Source: Chlamydomonas reinhardtii (Eukaryota; Chlorophyta; Chlorophyceae; Chlamydomonadales; Chlamydomonadaceae). From it: a stretch of DNA of 64,000 nt. Positions 31,738 through 41,801 of the stretch are shown in pieces (the first letter of the stretch is position 1; the number at the start of each line of letters is the position of its first letter). A program made the translations under genes and the position numbers. Location of the stretch: the NCBI RefSeq assembly GCF_000002595.2, contig NC_057013.1, positions 5,578,670 through 5,642,669 on the forward strand, written 5' to 3'. Below the pieces are notes generated by a model, which was not told the origin of the DNA, ran no database searches, and was given only the letters and a program-made list of their open reading frames with translations.

Positions 31738-34700
31738 TTTAGTTGTTGTTGTTGCTCTGTGTGTGTGTACGGTATGTGTATGACTTGAATGGTAGACAGA
31801 ACAATTGTGTGTTTGTGTGTCAGAGAGGGAGGGAGGGAGGAAGCATAGCGTGCATGTTTGGCAGGAGGAGTGGCGAGTTTGGGGTGGCGAGCCGGCACGA
31901 TTCGGCAGCCGTGAATGACCTGGCCACTGCAAGGGCAGTGCTGCATAGGCGGCACGCGCAGGAAAGGCGATGGCGCCCCCCACCCCATCCCCATCCCCAT
32001 GCCCACGCCCAACCCGGGTCCCGCCCACGCCACCCCCTGACCCCCACCTGTGGGTCGTGCGCCTTCAACAGCTCCACCACCGCAGCTCCTGCGTGTGGTC
32101 ACACGGTCACACGCGAGGCGCCAGGCTCAGCCGCACAGCTGCATGCGCATGCAGGTGCACACTGCGACGCCTACACACGCCCACACGCCCACAAGCCCCT
32201 CACCCCAGGTTATCGCCACGCCATCCAAACGCCCACGCGCAACATAGGGGTCAACTAGAGTACTGCGTGAGTCCCCGCCCCCCCACCCACCCACATACAC
32301 ATACACGCACGCACCTGCTGCCACGTCCCACAGCCTCAGCGTGCCGTACACGTCCCCGCTGGCCAGCTGCGGCATCGCTCTGCTGGTGCGGCTGCCAGCC
32401 CCACCACCACCAGCACCCACATCGCCTCCACCGCCAACACCTCCGCCGCCGCCTCCACCGCCGCCGCCGCGCGGCCGCCACGCCACCACTGTCACACGCT
32501 CCTCGTGACCCTCCAGCACCACCACAGGCGCCGACCCGTCCTCCGCTGGCAGCTCCGCCCCACCGCCGCCGCCGCCACTGGCGTTTGCGCCGCCGACGCC
32601 GCCTGCAGCGCCGTCCGCGGCCGCCTTCCAGGCCCTCATGTCCCACACCGCGATCTGCTTCATTCCCGCAACAGCCAGCCAGTTGTCACAGTCGCTCCAC
32701 GCCAGCTGCGTGGCCCTTGGCGGCGCACCCGCCAGCTGTCCCACCCGTTGCCCCGACAGCGCATCCCACACACCCACCACCCTGACCTCCTCCTCCTGCT
32801 CCGCCTCCTCCTCTTCCCTACCCTCCTTCGGCTGCTCTCCTTGCTGCTCCTCCGCCTGTCCTTCCTTGCCAGCGGCGCCGCCTGAAGCCGCAGCTGCGTC
32901 GGGCGCCGCTGCCGGTGGCGCCGCTGGCGGCGGCGGCGGTGGCGGCTCGTAGCAGGTGGCCAGTCGCCGGCCGTCGGGTGCCCAGGCGCAGCCCACGGCC
33001 TTGCCTGGGTGCTTGATCGACCGCAGTCGCTGCCCCGTAGCCGCGTCCCACACATCCACGGAGCAGTCCTCGTACGCCGCTGCAATGAGGGCGCCGCCGC
33101 CGCCCGCCGGGCTCCACGCCACGCACAGCACGTTGCACAGGTGCCCGCCGCGCAGCACGGCGGCGGCGGCGCCGGTGGCGGCGTCCCAGGCCCGCACGGT
33201 GCCGTCGCCGGCGCCGCTGACCAGCTGGCGGCTGTCGGGCGCGAAGCACAGGGACATGATGCCGCCGTTGTGGCCCTGTGTGTGTGTGGGGTGGGGGGTG
33301 GGGGCGGTTGTAAATACCAGCCCAAACCAAAGCAACTCCAACGAAAACGAGCGGAGCACAGGCGTTCGTGGGGGGTTGCAAGGATGTTTGGAAAAGCGAG
33401 GATGAGGGGGTGGGGGAGGTGAGGGGGCGAGGGTGAGGGGGTGAGGGGGAGGGGGAGGGGGAGGGGGTGAGGGCGGGTGTGAGTGTGCAGATGGCCAGTA
33501 AAGCACATGCGCTAGCACACACAATGGAGCATGTCCCATGGCGCCGCTCGCCTCGCGCGCCGTGTGGAATGGTTCGGTGGGCGAACTACTCCCACGCCCA
33601 CTCCCACCCCTCCACACGGATGCACGTGTGTCAAACCCCTCCGCCACCCCCCCTGTACCGCTTTTCCATCGTTGCAACTCTCCCGCCTCCCCACTTCGCC
33701 CACACCCACCCGCAGTACGGCCTCAAACGCCGGCCACGACTCGACCGGCGGCATCACTCGCGCCGCACTCCACGCCGCCAGCGCGCCGCCCAACTGCCGT
33801 ACCCAACCGCCAGCCGCCAGGCCGTACAGCGCCGTACGCGTGGGGGCGCGCAGCGCCGCCGCCAGGACCGCCTCCTCCCCAACACCGCCACTGCCGCGTC
33901 CTGCCCCTCCTGCTCCTCCTCCTCCTCCTATTCCGCCCTTACTGCTGCTACTGCCGCCGCCGGCCACCTTGGCCTGTGCTACAGCCGCCTCCATCTCTTG
34001 TAGCCAGGTGCGCAGCGAGCGAAGCACATCGCCGGCCAGTCCGCGGCCTGTGCTCAGCAGGTGGCGGGGCAGTCTTGTGCCCAATGCCGCGATGATGCCA
34101 GTGGCGGCACGTGCTCGCAGCGCCGCGCCCAGGAAGCTGAGGTCCGACAAGACGTCCTCCAGCAAAGCAAAGGAAGGTGAGAGGGCGGTGCAGGAGCCGG
34201 CAGTGGCAGTAGCTGCAGTGGCGGCGGCAGCGGAAGTGGCAGCGGAAGTGGCAGAGGTGCTGGGAACCGCGGACTCGGCGGCGGCGGCGGCTGCCAGGTG
34301 TGTGACCAGGTAGCGCAGTGTGTAGCGGCCGGAGGCACTGGCGCTAGCGCCGCCGCCGCTGCCACTGCCACCGCCCTTGCCATTGCTGCTACTGCCGCCC
34401 TTGCCATTGCTGCTACTGCCGGTGACGCTGTGCCTGAGTGCCGCGAGGTGGGCCCCCAGCAGGGCATGGCCGGCGGCTGGGTCAACAGCAAAGCGTCCCG
34501 AGGACCCCGGGTCAGACAGCCAGTCCACCACCTGTGTGTTTTTGTGTTTGAGGGATGGGGGGGAGGGGAGGTTGTAAATACCAGCCCAAACTAAACCAAC
34601 TGAAACGCGTTTGAGGGATGGGGGGAAGGAGGGGATGGATGGAATGGAAGGGGACGAGGATGCAAGGCCGTTGGTGCTCTCCAGAAGGAGGCCCAATGCA

Positions 34701-37700
34701 CGCGAGTTGCGTCCAGGGCTTCTGCGGCTCCCCGCCCACCTCGCTAAGACTGGCCATGAGTGAGTCAACGGAACGCAGATCCCGCACAGCCGGGCAAGAG
34801 CCAAGACGCCTTGCCACGTTCCCACCCCTGGCCCCGTCCCCGGCCCCGACTCCGGGCCCGGCACTGCCCCTGCCGTCCGCCACGCGCCACTCGGCGAATC
34901 ATTGCCGCATGCCCCCCCCCCCGACACATGCACCCGCCCTCACTGCATTCCTGGGTCGGGCGCCAATTTCCTGAGAATCGGAACCGACTTTGCTGGGCTT
35001 GGCTTGCACACATACAACCCCCCCCCCCCACACACACACGTACACATACTTCCACACACACTTTCACACACAATCACGCGCCCCACTCACGCTCTTGTGC
35101 AGTGTGTGCACGTGGTGCTCGTCCAGGTAGAACAGCAGCCCCCAGCCCGGCAGCGCCGCCAGCGCGCCGCCGCCACTTCCGCCGCCGCCACTGCCGCCAC
35201 TGCCGCCGCCGCCGCCGCCCAGCCCCATCTGCTGCAGCAGGCTGTGCGGCAGCGGCTCCTGCGCCGCCAGCAACACACACAGCAGCTGACGCGTCGCTGA
35301 CGCCGCCGCCTCCGCCTCCGCCGCCTCCGCCGAAGCCGCCCCCGATGCCGATGCCGCCAATGCCGGAGGCGCGGGACAAGCGGCCAGGGTGACGCCATGG
35401 GCGCCTCCGCCTCCGCCGCCGCCTTTGTCGGAGGCACCAGTGGCCGCCGGGCTTCCTCCGGCCAGAACAGATCGGCTCCAGATCTGGGCGTACAAGCCGT
35501 ACACGTCACTGAGAGTGGGCGGCACGCGCGCCGCCGCCGCCAGCGCCGCCGCCGCCTCGTCCGGCGGCAGGCAGCCGCCCGCAACGGCCCGGTACACCAG
35601 CACGCCGCCGCCGCCACCGCCGCCACCGCCGCCGCCGCCACCGCCGCCGCCTCCGCCTCCGCCTCCGCCGCCACCGCCGCCACCGCCGCCGCCATAGGCG
35701 CCCGCACCTGCTGCCGCACCTGCTGCCGCAGATGCATGCTGCTGATCCCCCGAGCTGCGCGTCTGCGCAGCTGCGCCACTGACAGCCGCCTGCAACCGCC
35801 GTGGACGGAAATCGCTCGGCCGCAGCAACGCCACACCACCACCCGCTCCAGAGCCCCCGCCGCCGCCGAAGGTCCTCTCCAGCGCCGGCACAACCTGCCC
35901 CGCCGCCGCGTCCGGGCGTGTGGTGACGATGAACCGCACCCCAGGCGGCAGCTGCACCAGCAGCGACGTCAGCAGGTGCAGCGTGCGGTTGCCCGTCACC
36001 ACCGGAGCCGAGGCGGTGGCTACTGCCCCCACTGCCGCGCCTTCGCTGGCTGTGGCTGTAGCTGTAGCTGCCGTGTCTTTGGCTGCTTGTGGTGGCGGTG
36101 GAGGCGGATCCGCCTCGTCCAGAGCATCCAGTAGCAACACCACTTCGGCCGGCCCACTCCTGCCACATCCGCTGCTGCCGGCCGCAGGCAGCGGCGGCGG
36201 CGGCGCCGCCGCCACCGCCTCGACCGCGCCTGCACCCCCTGCGGCTGCTACTGCCGCCGCGGGCGTCATCCCAAAGTGCGCCTTGAGCGGCTGTAGCAGC
36301 AGCAGGTCGAAGGCCTTGGCCTCGTCACTGATCTGCGACACCGCTCCGGCGTCCAGCTTCAGTAGAGCTTCACACACCGCGGGCAATCTGGGGAGGCAGC
36401 CATGTGGCATGACAAAAGGTGTGGACGAGGTGGCATGAGGCACACGGTATCGTGTGCGAGATGCCTGGTTGCAGCAGGTACAAACCAATGGCCCCTCCCC
36501 CTGCTCCTCCTGTCTCACTTGAGCGCCAGTTGGAATGCCAGGGACTTGATAATGCGCACCGGCTCCAGTCGCCGCTGGTCGTTGTACTTGCAGAAATGCG
36601 CCGCCGCCACCGCGCCCGCCGGCGCGCCGCCGGATGGCAGGCGGGCGTCGGGTCCGGCGTCGGCGCCCGCGGCGGCGGCGGCGGCGCTGGCGGCGGCGGC
36701 GCACAGGAGGGCCAAGATGGTTGACTTGCCCTCGCCCGCTCCTGCGGATTAATTGCACGGTGTAATATCAAAAGCGTTTTGATACCGTATTTGGGCTGGT
36801 GGTCATGTCGCAATCTACCACTGACGCTGTTGCAATTGGCGTGGGTCGCTGGTGCAGGCGCACGCAGCAAGCCCCCACCGGAAGCAAGCACGCATGCGGT
36901 TCGGCACCGATTGAAACCTGGTACCCACGCGCGGCCACAACCCCCTTCCCCACCCCGGGCGAACAGCCACGCCCGCCCGCCCGCCCGCCCCCCGGCCCAC
37001 TCACCAGCCACAATACAGAGTGCGCGCGACAGCTTCGCAACCTGCTCGCCAGCTCCTTCCATGACGCCCCCATCTCCACCTCCGCCTCCACCCGGCTTCA
37101 GCCATGCTTGCAGCGCGCCCCAATCCCACGCGCCAGCACCGTCAGCGCCCTCCTCCGACTGGCCACCTCCCCCTCCTCCCCCTCCTCCCCCTCCTCCTCC
37201 CCCTCCCCCTCCTCCGCCTCCCTCCACGGCGCGGCGGCACAGCCTCCTGACGTCCACGGCGTACGACAGCGGTTCCAGCAGCAGCTGCAGCCGCAGCTTT
37301 GCGTTGAAGGCGTCTGCGGAGCCGTGATACTGGTCCACCTGCATGGTACATGAAAAAGGCAAAGCAAGTACTTGCGTCTTGTGCCCCACGTAGGATGGGT
37401 GGGTGGGGCAAGCCGGAATGGTCAGGCTACAAAGTGTGCAGTGCCGACGTCGAGCAGGAACGGGTACTTGAATACATCAAGGAGCAGGGCGGGGCGTGCG
37501 CACAGGTGCGCACGTCTGTTTGAGCCTGGGTGGCAATTGCGAAGGCGACTACAGTCAGCACCGCCCACATGCGCAAGACCGAAGTGCGCATCGCTGTCTC
37601 GGTACTGGTTTGCGGGACGGTTTGCTGGTAAGCTGGAAAGTGGTGCATTCCGGGAATGGGGACTACTGTTGAATGCCGCTCTGTCGTCGGAGCATAGGCC

Positions 37701-38043
37701 ATGCTCTCCTCCTCGCTCTTTTACATTGGGTTCGGTTTACTTAGGGCTGGTATTTACAACCCCCCCTCTCTTGCCCGCATGCACGCACCTGCCCCATGAT
37801 GAAGGTCTTGTCCGCCTCAAAGAAGCACTCGGCCCGCCGCACGTCCAGGTCACCGTAGATGGACTGGCGGTCCGCGGGGTCCTCCAGCGCTAGGTGCAGG
37901 CCGTCGGGGCCGTGCGCGCCCAGCGTGTGGGCCCTGGCACGAAGGGAGGGCGGGAGGGCGGGCGGAGGGAGGGGCGGGGGCGAGTGGAGCGGAGCGGGGA
38001 ACAGGTGTGGTTGAGGATTGTGGGACAGGCCAGGCGGCGCGGG

Positions 38044-38075
<32 letters not shown>

Positions 38076-38157
38076 CATTCCCATCGTGATGGCCTCACCA
38101 CTCAAAGATGCACCAGGCACGTGTGGCTGGGTTGCAGTTGGCCACATCCTGAGCGGA

Positions 38158-38256
<99 letters not shown>

Positions 38257-39662
38257 CACAACAGGCCAGGTGGCGGTCATGGTGGTGACAGTGACAGTGA
38301 TGGTGGCGGTGCTGGCGGTATGTCCCGTACGGTCCAGGCAATAGGTCAGACGCAGCATTGCATGCACGGCACGAGTACGAGCCACTCAGCCGGCTGCCCC
38401 TTCAGCCACCTTAACAGTCCGAGGCCCTCGCCACTCCCTCCTCCTCCCCCTCCCCCTCCCCTCCCACTCCCCCTCACCATGACCACCAGGGTGCCGCCGC
38501 TGCAGGCCTGAACCACATCGCTGAAGGCAGCCACGTCGTGCTTCTGAGCCAGCGTGTCGCTGTGCTGGTTCACACTCAGAATGTCTAGCACAAGGCAGAG
38601 GGCAGGGGAAAGAACAGGTTTGCGTGCTGATAGGCCATGCATGATGTTGGTTGATTATCAAAATAATGTGTGAAATGGACATGTGGAGAACGGACAAAGC
38701 ACATGCGCCACCAGGCGGGTTCAGGCTGGTCGGGGCTGGCAACCCAAGGCGCACGCTGGCGGAGACTCCCGAGGCCCCAACCCGCGCGGCGGCTGCGCCC
38801 CGTCGCAAACACCTCATCACGCACCACTCACCGATCCACACGCACGTGGTGTGGCTGGCGGCCGCCAGGAAGCGCTCCACGCTGTCCAGCAGCAGGCACA
38901 GCTTGTTCTTCCAGGCATGGCTGCGTGGCAGGATGTGTGGAGGGGCCGGAGGGGGGGAAGGGGTCCCAGGGTGGAGTTTGCGGGGTGGGGTCGCAGGGTT
39001 TGGGCGTTGTGAGGCTGCGTACGTTTAGACTCGGCGTTGACGTGTGAAGTCGTTGGGGCTTGGGGTACCTCTATGAGCAGGTGCAACCCCAAGCTGCTCT
39101 TCCCCTCCTCTCCCCTGTCCCCTCCCTTCAACCTCCGGCACCTCCCTTGCTTTATTCTCTGCTCCCGTCGTGCACACCTGATGAAGTAAAGGGGCGGCGC
39201 CACGTCATCTGGATCCACCACCGCCTCAAACTGCACCAGCCGACAGCGTCGCGCCTTGGTCACAGACTCCACCCACCGCGACTTGCAGTCGCCCGTCGTG
39301 AGGGTCGCAAACTCCTCCACCCCAAAGTGGTCTTCCAGCGTTTTCCGGAGCTTCCGTAGTCCGCGCAGCGTTATGCCAAGCCTGGTGGTTGCGAGCGGGT
39401 CTTCTGGGGGCTCAGTAGCCGCCGGTGCGTCCTGCTGCTGCTCCTGCGGCGCCGCCCCCTTAGGAGGGTCTTTTGTGGGGTCTTCGGCGGGGCCTGATGC
39501 GGCGGGAGAGACAATGCGCGCCACAGGTGCCTGGGGCTCGAGCTGCCGGTCGGCCTCTGTGGGAGCCCCAGCCGCTTTCGACTCGGGCGTGCTGCCGGCC
39601 AGCGACCCAGGCTGAGCGGGTAGCGCCACGTTCAGCCGCTGCGTGCTTGCCGCGCAGCCCAT
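29598..39662 (-). CDS. NLR-like STAND protein: TIR-like, NACHT, 14 WD40
   Basis: Twelve exons with complete phase agreement: 39178-39662, 38832-38920, 38478-38584, 38099-38148, 37789-37933, 37005-37338, 36519-36741, 35091-36387, 33710-34531, 32315-33275, 32048-32088, 29598-31664. The product is 2,206 aa. Order: MGCAAST (Gly2/Cys3, putative myristoylation and palmitoylation); a TIR-like alpha/beta domain with YFISHAW rebuilt across the exon 1/2 junction, VWIDILSVNQH and AWCIFEW (about residues 155-330); NACHT ATPase with Walker A AGAGEGKST (Lys409), Walker B EVVLLLDALDE (about 559-569) and sensor RFIVTTRPD; a helical middle region broken by poly-Gly; then 14 WD40 repeats (about 1185-2200), enough for two seven-bladed propellers. 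Such proteins switch on by ATP-driven oligomerisation after the repeats sense a signal; ligand and output here are unknown. Low-complexity inserts interrupt several blades. Confidence 0.88.
30656..30765 (-). repeat. Hexanucleotide minisatellite in WD40 coding exon
   Basis: A run of GCCCCC/GCCCCA hexamers on the plus strand encodes an alternating Ala-Gly stretch between WD40 repeats 9 and 10. It stays in frame and is probably length-variable. Confidence 0.9.
31705..31735 (+). repeat. (GT)n microsatellite
   Basis: In the intron between exons 11 and 12 of the NLR-like gene. Confidence 0.95.
33306..33402 (+). repeat. Intronic repeat blocks near NLR exon 10 acceptor
   Basis: GGTTGTAAATACCAGCCC at 33306 (family A end) is followed by GGGGGTTGCAAGGATGTTTG at 33370 (family B). 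The block begins about 30 nt from the 3' splice site at 33276, antisense to the host gene. A reversed family B block (CGCTTTTCCATCGTTGCAAC, 33658-33677) lies near the other end of the same intron. Confidence 0.7.
34570..34605 (+). repeat. Intronic repeat, family A end (NLR intron 8)
   Basis: GGTTGTAAATACCAGCCC followed by AAACTAAACCAACTG lies about 38 nt from the acceptor of exon 9, antisense to the gene. It matches the 33306 and 37681 copies. Confidence 0.7.
35608..35695 (-). repeat. (GCC)n run coding poly-Gly in the NLR-like gene
   Basis: About 29 nearly uninterrupted Gly codons in the helical region after the NACHT core, in frame in exon 8. Confidence 0.9.
37681..37766 (-). repeat. Intronic repeat, family A (NLR intron 5)
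   Basis: About 85 bp alike to 10288 and 16658 (shared AGCATAGGCCATGCTCTCCT, GGTTCGGTTTA and GGTATTTACAACC). It ends about 27 nt inside the donor of the intron between exons 5 and 6, same orientation relative to the gene as the other two. Confidence 0.75.
38045..38078 (+). repeat. (GCAG)n tetranucleotide repeat
   Basis: About eight GCAG units just inside the donor side of NLR intron 4. Confidence 0.95.
38158..38253 (-). repeat. (CAG)n/(CTG)n triplet repeat, about 31 units
   Basis: An uninterrupted triplet run in NLR intron 3, ending about 10 nt from the acceptor of exon 4. On the sense strand it is (CTG)n and occupies the place of the polypyrimidine tract. Confidence 0.97.
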
Positions 39663-40264
39663 GCTGGATCCCGGCTCTTGCCGTGATATATGTTACGGAA
39701 TGTACACTGAGGCCCGCGTGGAGTCAATTATGATAAGCGAGGCGCGTCCGTCAAATCATCAAAGTGCTTGAACTTTTCGAAGGCAGAGTCCCTATTAAAA
39801 TTCCTCAATCGCATGACAGCTATAACAGTTGTGTATCATGAAGGTGCAGCAAGTATCGTATGCAAATGGCCCCAATTCACAAGCGGCATGTGCAATTTCT
39901 CGACAAGGTGGCAGGTCAAGGCCGGCAATACTCTACCATTTGTTGTATGACGTATCGGATGTGTCTGGATTGTCTGCAGTGTGCACCCATGTGGTGCCGC
40001 GTGGCACGATGCGACGGACTGGTCGTTGATCCAAATCCGCCAGTCAGTTCGCTGTGGGCTGCCCGGAACCTGCCTCCGGTTATCCTTCCTGCGCATGACG
40101 CTCTATGAACGTGGTTAAGTTGCCTGAACGTGACAGGTGGCACAATGCTCTCGGTATAGGTAGGGCGCGTCCTACCACTTCCTACCTCACGGTGGTCCGA
40201 TTGGTATGCCCCTGGCATAGATGGCCTGGCACAAGGGCCGCAAGGGTTGATCTTGCAGGCTGCA
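39663..40264. promoter_or_regulatory. Promoter region of the NLR-like gene
   Basis: 602 bp between the start codon and inverted-repeat copy B. AT-richer than its surroundings, without coding character. No single element is clear. Confidence 0.45.
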
Positions 40265-40920
40265 AGTGAGACGCGTGGTGGGACAGGTCCGTAGGTATGT
40301 CCCGCACTCGTGGCGCTGACATGGGCGCCAAACTGCTAGGGCCAAGCGTCACATCGCCTCCAACTGGACTCTGACGCAAGTACTAGATGTCTAGCACGTG
40401 CGCCTTCATGAGGCTGCGGATTACAAGTGAAGCCAAGGGTGAAGCGGCCTGTATGAGGCCTAAACTAACACAAGTATTGACTGGAAGATTTACCAGGCGG
40501 GGCATGCGCAGATGCGCTCCCCCTGCAAGGGCCAGACGGGGCAAAGCCTTCCAGGCCGCGCAAGGCAAGACCCTGCCTCACGGGCGGGCAAAACTGACCC
40601 CGGAGGGGATCGAACCCCCAACCTTCGGATAAGACCAACAATCATTGGAATCCGACGCGCCACCATTACGCCACGGAGCCGTCGAGCTTCGACGGGTTAC
40701 ACGACGCGGATTTGCCGCGGTGGATGATGCCTATTTGGCAATCATAACACAATAATACGGAACGTCGGTAGCTATGTGATGCGAACGGCCAAGTCTGCGG
40801 GGGAGTTGATCGCCTTACCGCTTGTCGGACTGTCCCTTCAATTGTAATTCGCATCCTTACGGCGTCCATCAGAGCGTACTCGACAGCCTGGCAGACACGC
40901 CCCAGCCTTGGCCCCAGCCC
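40265..40920 (-). repeat. Inverted repeat copy B with tRNA-Trp
   Basis: Opposite-orientation partner of 29002-29566. The order of shared blocks is the same (outer flank, tRNA, long 3' flank), with insertions near 40810-40860 and 40400-40450. Both tRNA genes point inward, towards the NLR-like gene. Confidence 0.9.
40595..40680 (-). tRNA. tRNA-Trp(CCA), second copy, 14-nt intron
   Basis: Mature sequence identical to the copy at 29189. Anticodon CCA at 40646-40648, intron at 40631-40644, differing from the first copy at two positions near its 3' end (TCTT instead of TACT). TTTT follows the discriminator base. Confidence 0.95.
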
Positions 40921-40951
40921 TTTCGCAGCCAGCCAGATGATTCGTTATTTA

Positions 40952-41155
40952 TCATGTCTTGCTTTTAGCTTTGCCATTGGAAGGGTCGGGCTTGGGTGCA
41001 ATCATCACTTCATCCCTCCGCCACAACGCCGTCACCCCTGTTGCGATCTTGCCAAACGCAGCATGGCCCGGGCCTTTGCCTGACCATGCCTTCGCCAGCA
41101 GCCTCTCGTCCGGAGCAAAAGCGCACGAAACAACACAGTTGACACTGTGGCTGCA
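40952..41155 (-). pseudogene. C-terminal coding fragment, WD40-like start
   Basis: An open frame without an ATG ends at a TGA at 40952-40954. It reads CVVSCAFAPDERLLAKAW, similar to a WD40 blade start, then GKIATGVTALWRRDEVMIAP and a basic tail. A CTGCAG acceptor-like site lies at its 5' end. It could be a last exon, a gene relic, or part of a dispersed repeat, since it starts 32 bp outside inverted-repeat copy B. No upstream exon was found before the channel gene. Confidence 0.25.
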
Positions 41156-41404
41156 GGTTCTGAGGCTCTGTCGCTCACATCACACACGACACCAGCACGC
41201 ACACCGCAGCGCCTGCGCCCGACAAGTGCAAAACGCCTACAGGCTCCAGGGCACGTGTCCGTGCATGCGACAGCACAAGACGGGGCCACCCGATGCGGAA
41301 CCCAATAAAAGAACCCTCCGTCTGGTTCGTGGCCGCACACGCGGCCGCACATGCGGCCCAGCTCAGCCCAGCAGGCCAAGGCTCCGCCCATTCTGCAACA
41401 CCCA

Positions 41405-41437
41405 TTACATCATATCCGAGCAAAAACTCACCTTACA
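41405..41437 (-). terminator. Two candidate TGTAA signals of the channel gene
   Basis: Plus-strand TTACA at 41405-41409 and 41433-41437, 365-400 nt past the stop of the OSCA-like gene. The 41156-41801 interval is otherwise its 3' UTR. Confidence 0.45.
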
Positions 41438-41801
41438 CCGCTTTCCAAGTTCAGGTTTGGCGCACGTTGCGGTGCTGTGTTCGTGCCTCCACGATGCCAG
41501 CACGACCCTGCCACGGCGCACTCCCGACAGTCCAGCCCGTCCGCAGCCGCCGCAGCCGCGTGGCTACCAGTGATGCTTGGGTAGCGCATACCTGCCGGCG
41601 GCGAGGACGTGGCACGTCGGCTCGGTGGGAGAACATTCTAACTGCACTGGACGGCACAAGACCAGACAAGACTCGTGCAGTCGTAGTCAACCCACCAGCA
41701 CCCGCGGCCGCAGCAGCCTTCCCGACCACTGCAAGCCCCAGCCCGGCCCCACCTGCACTGCTTCCTTCAATTCCCAGCCCCCCAGTTCCCGTTCACCCGC
41801 C

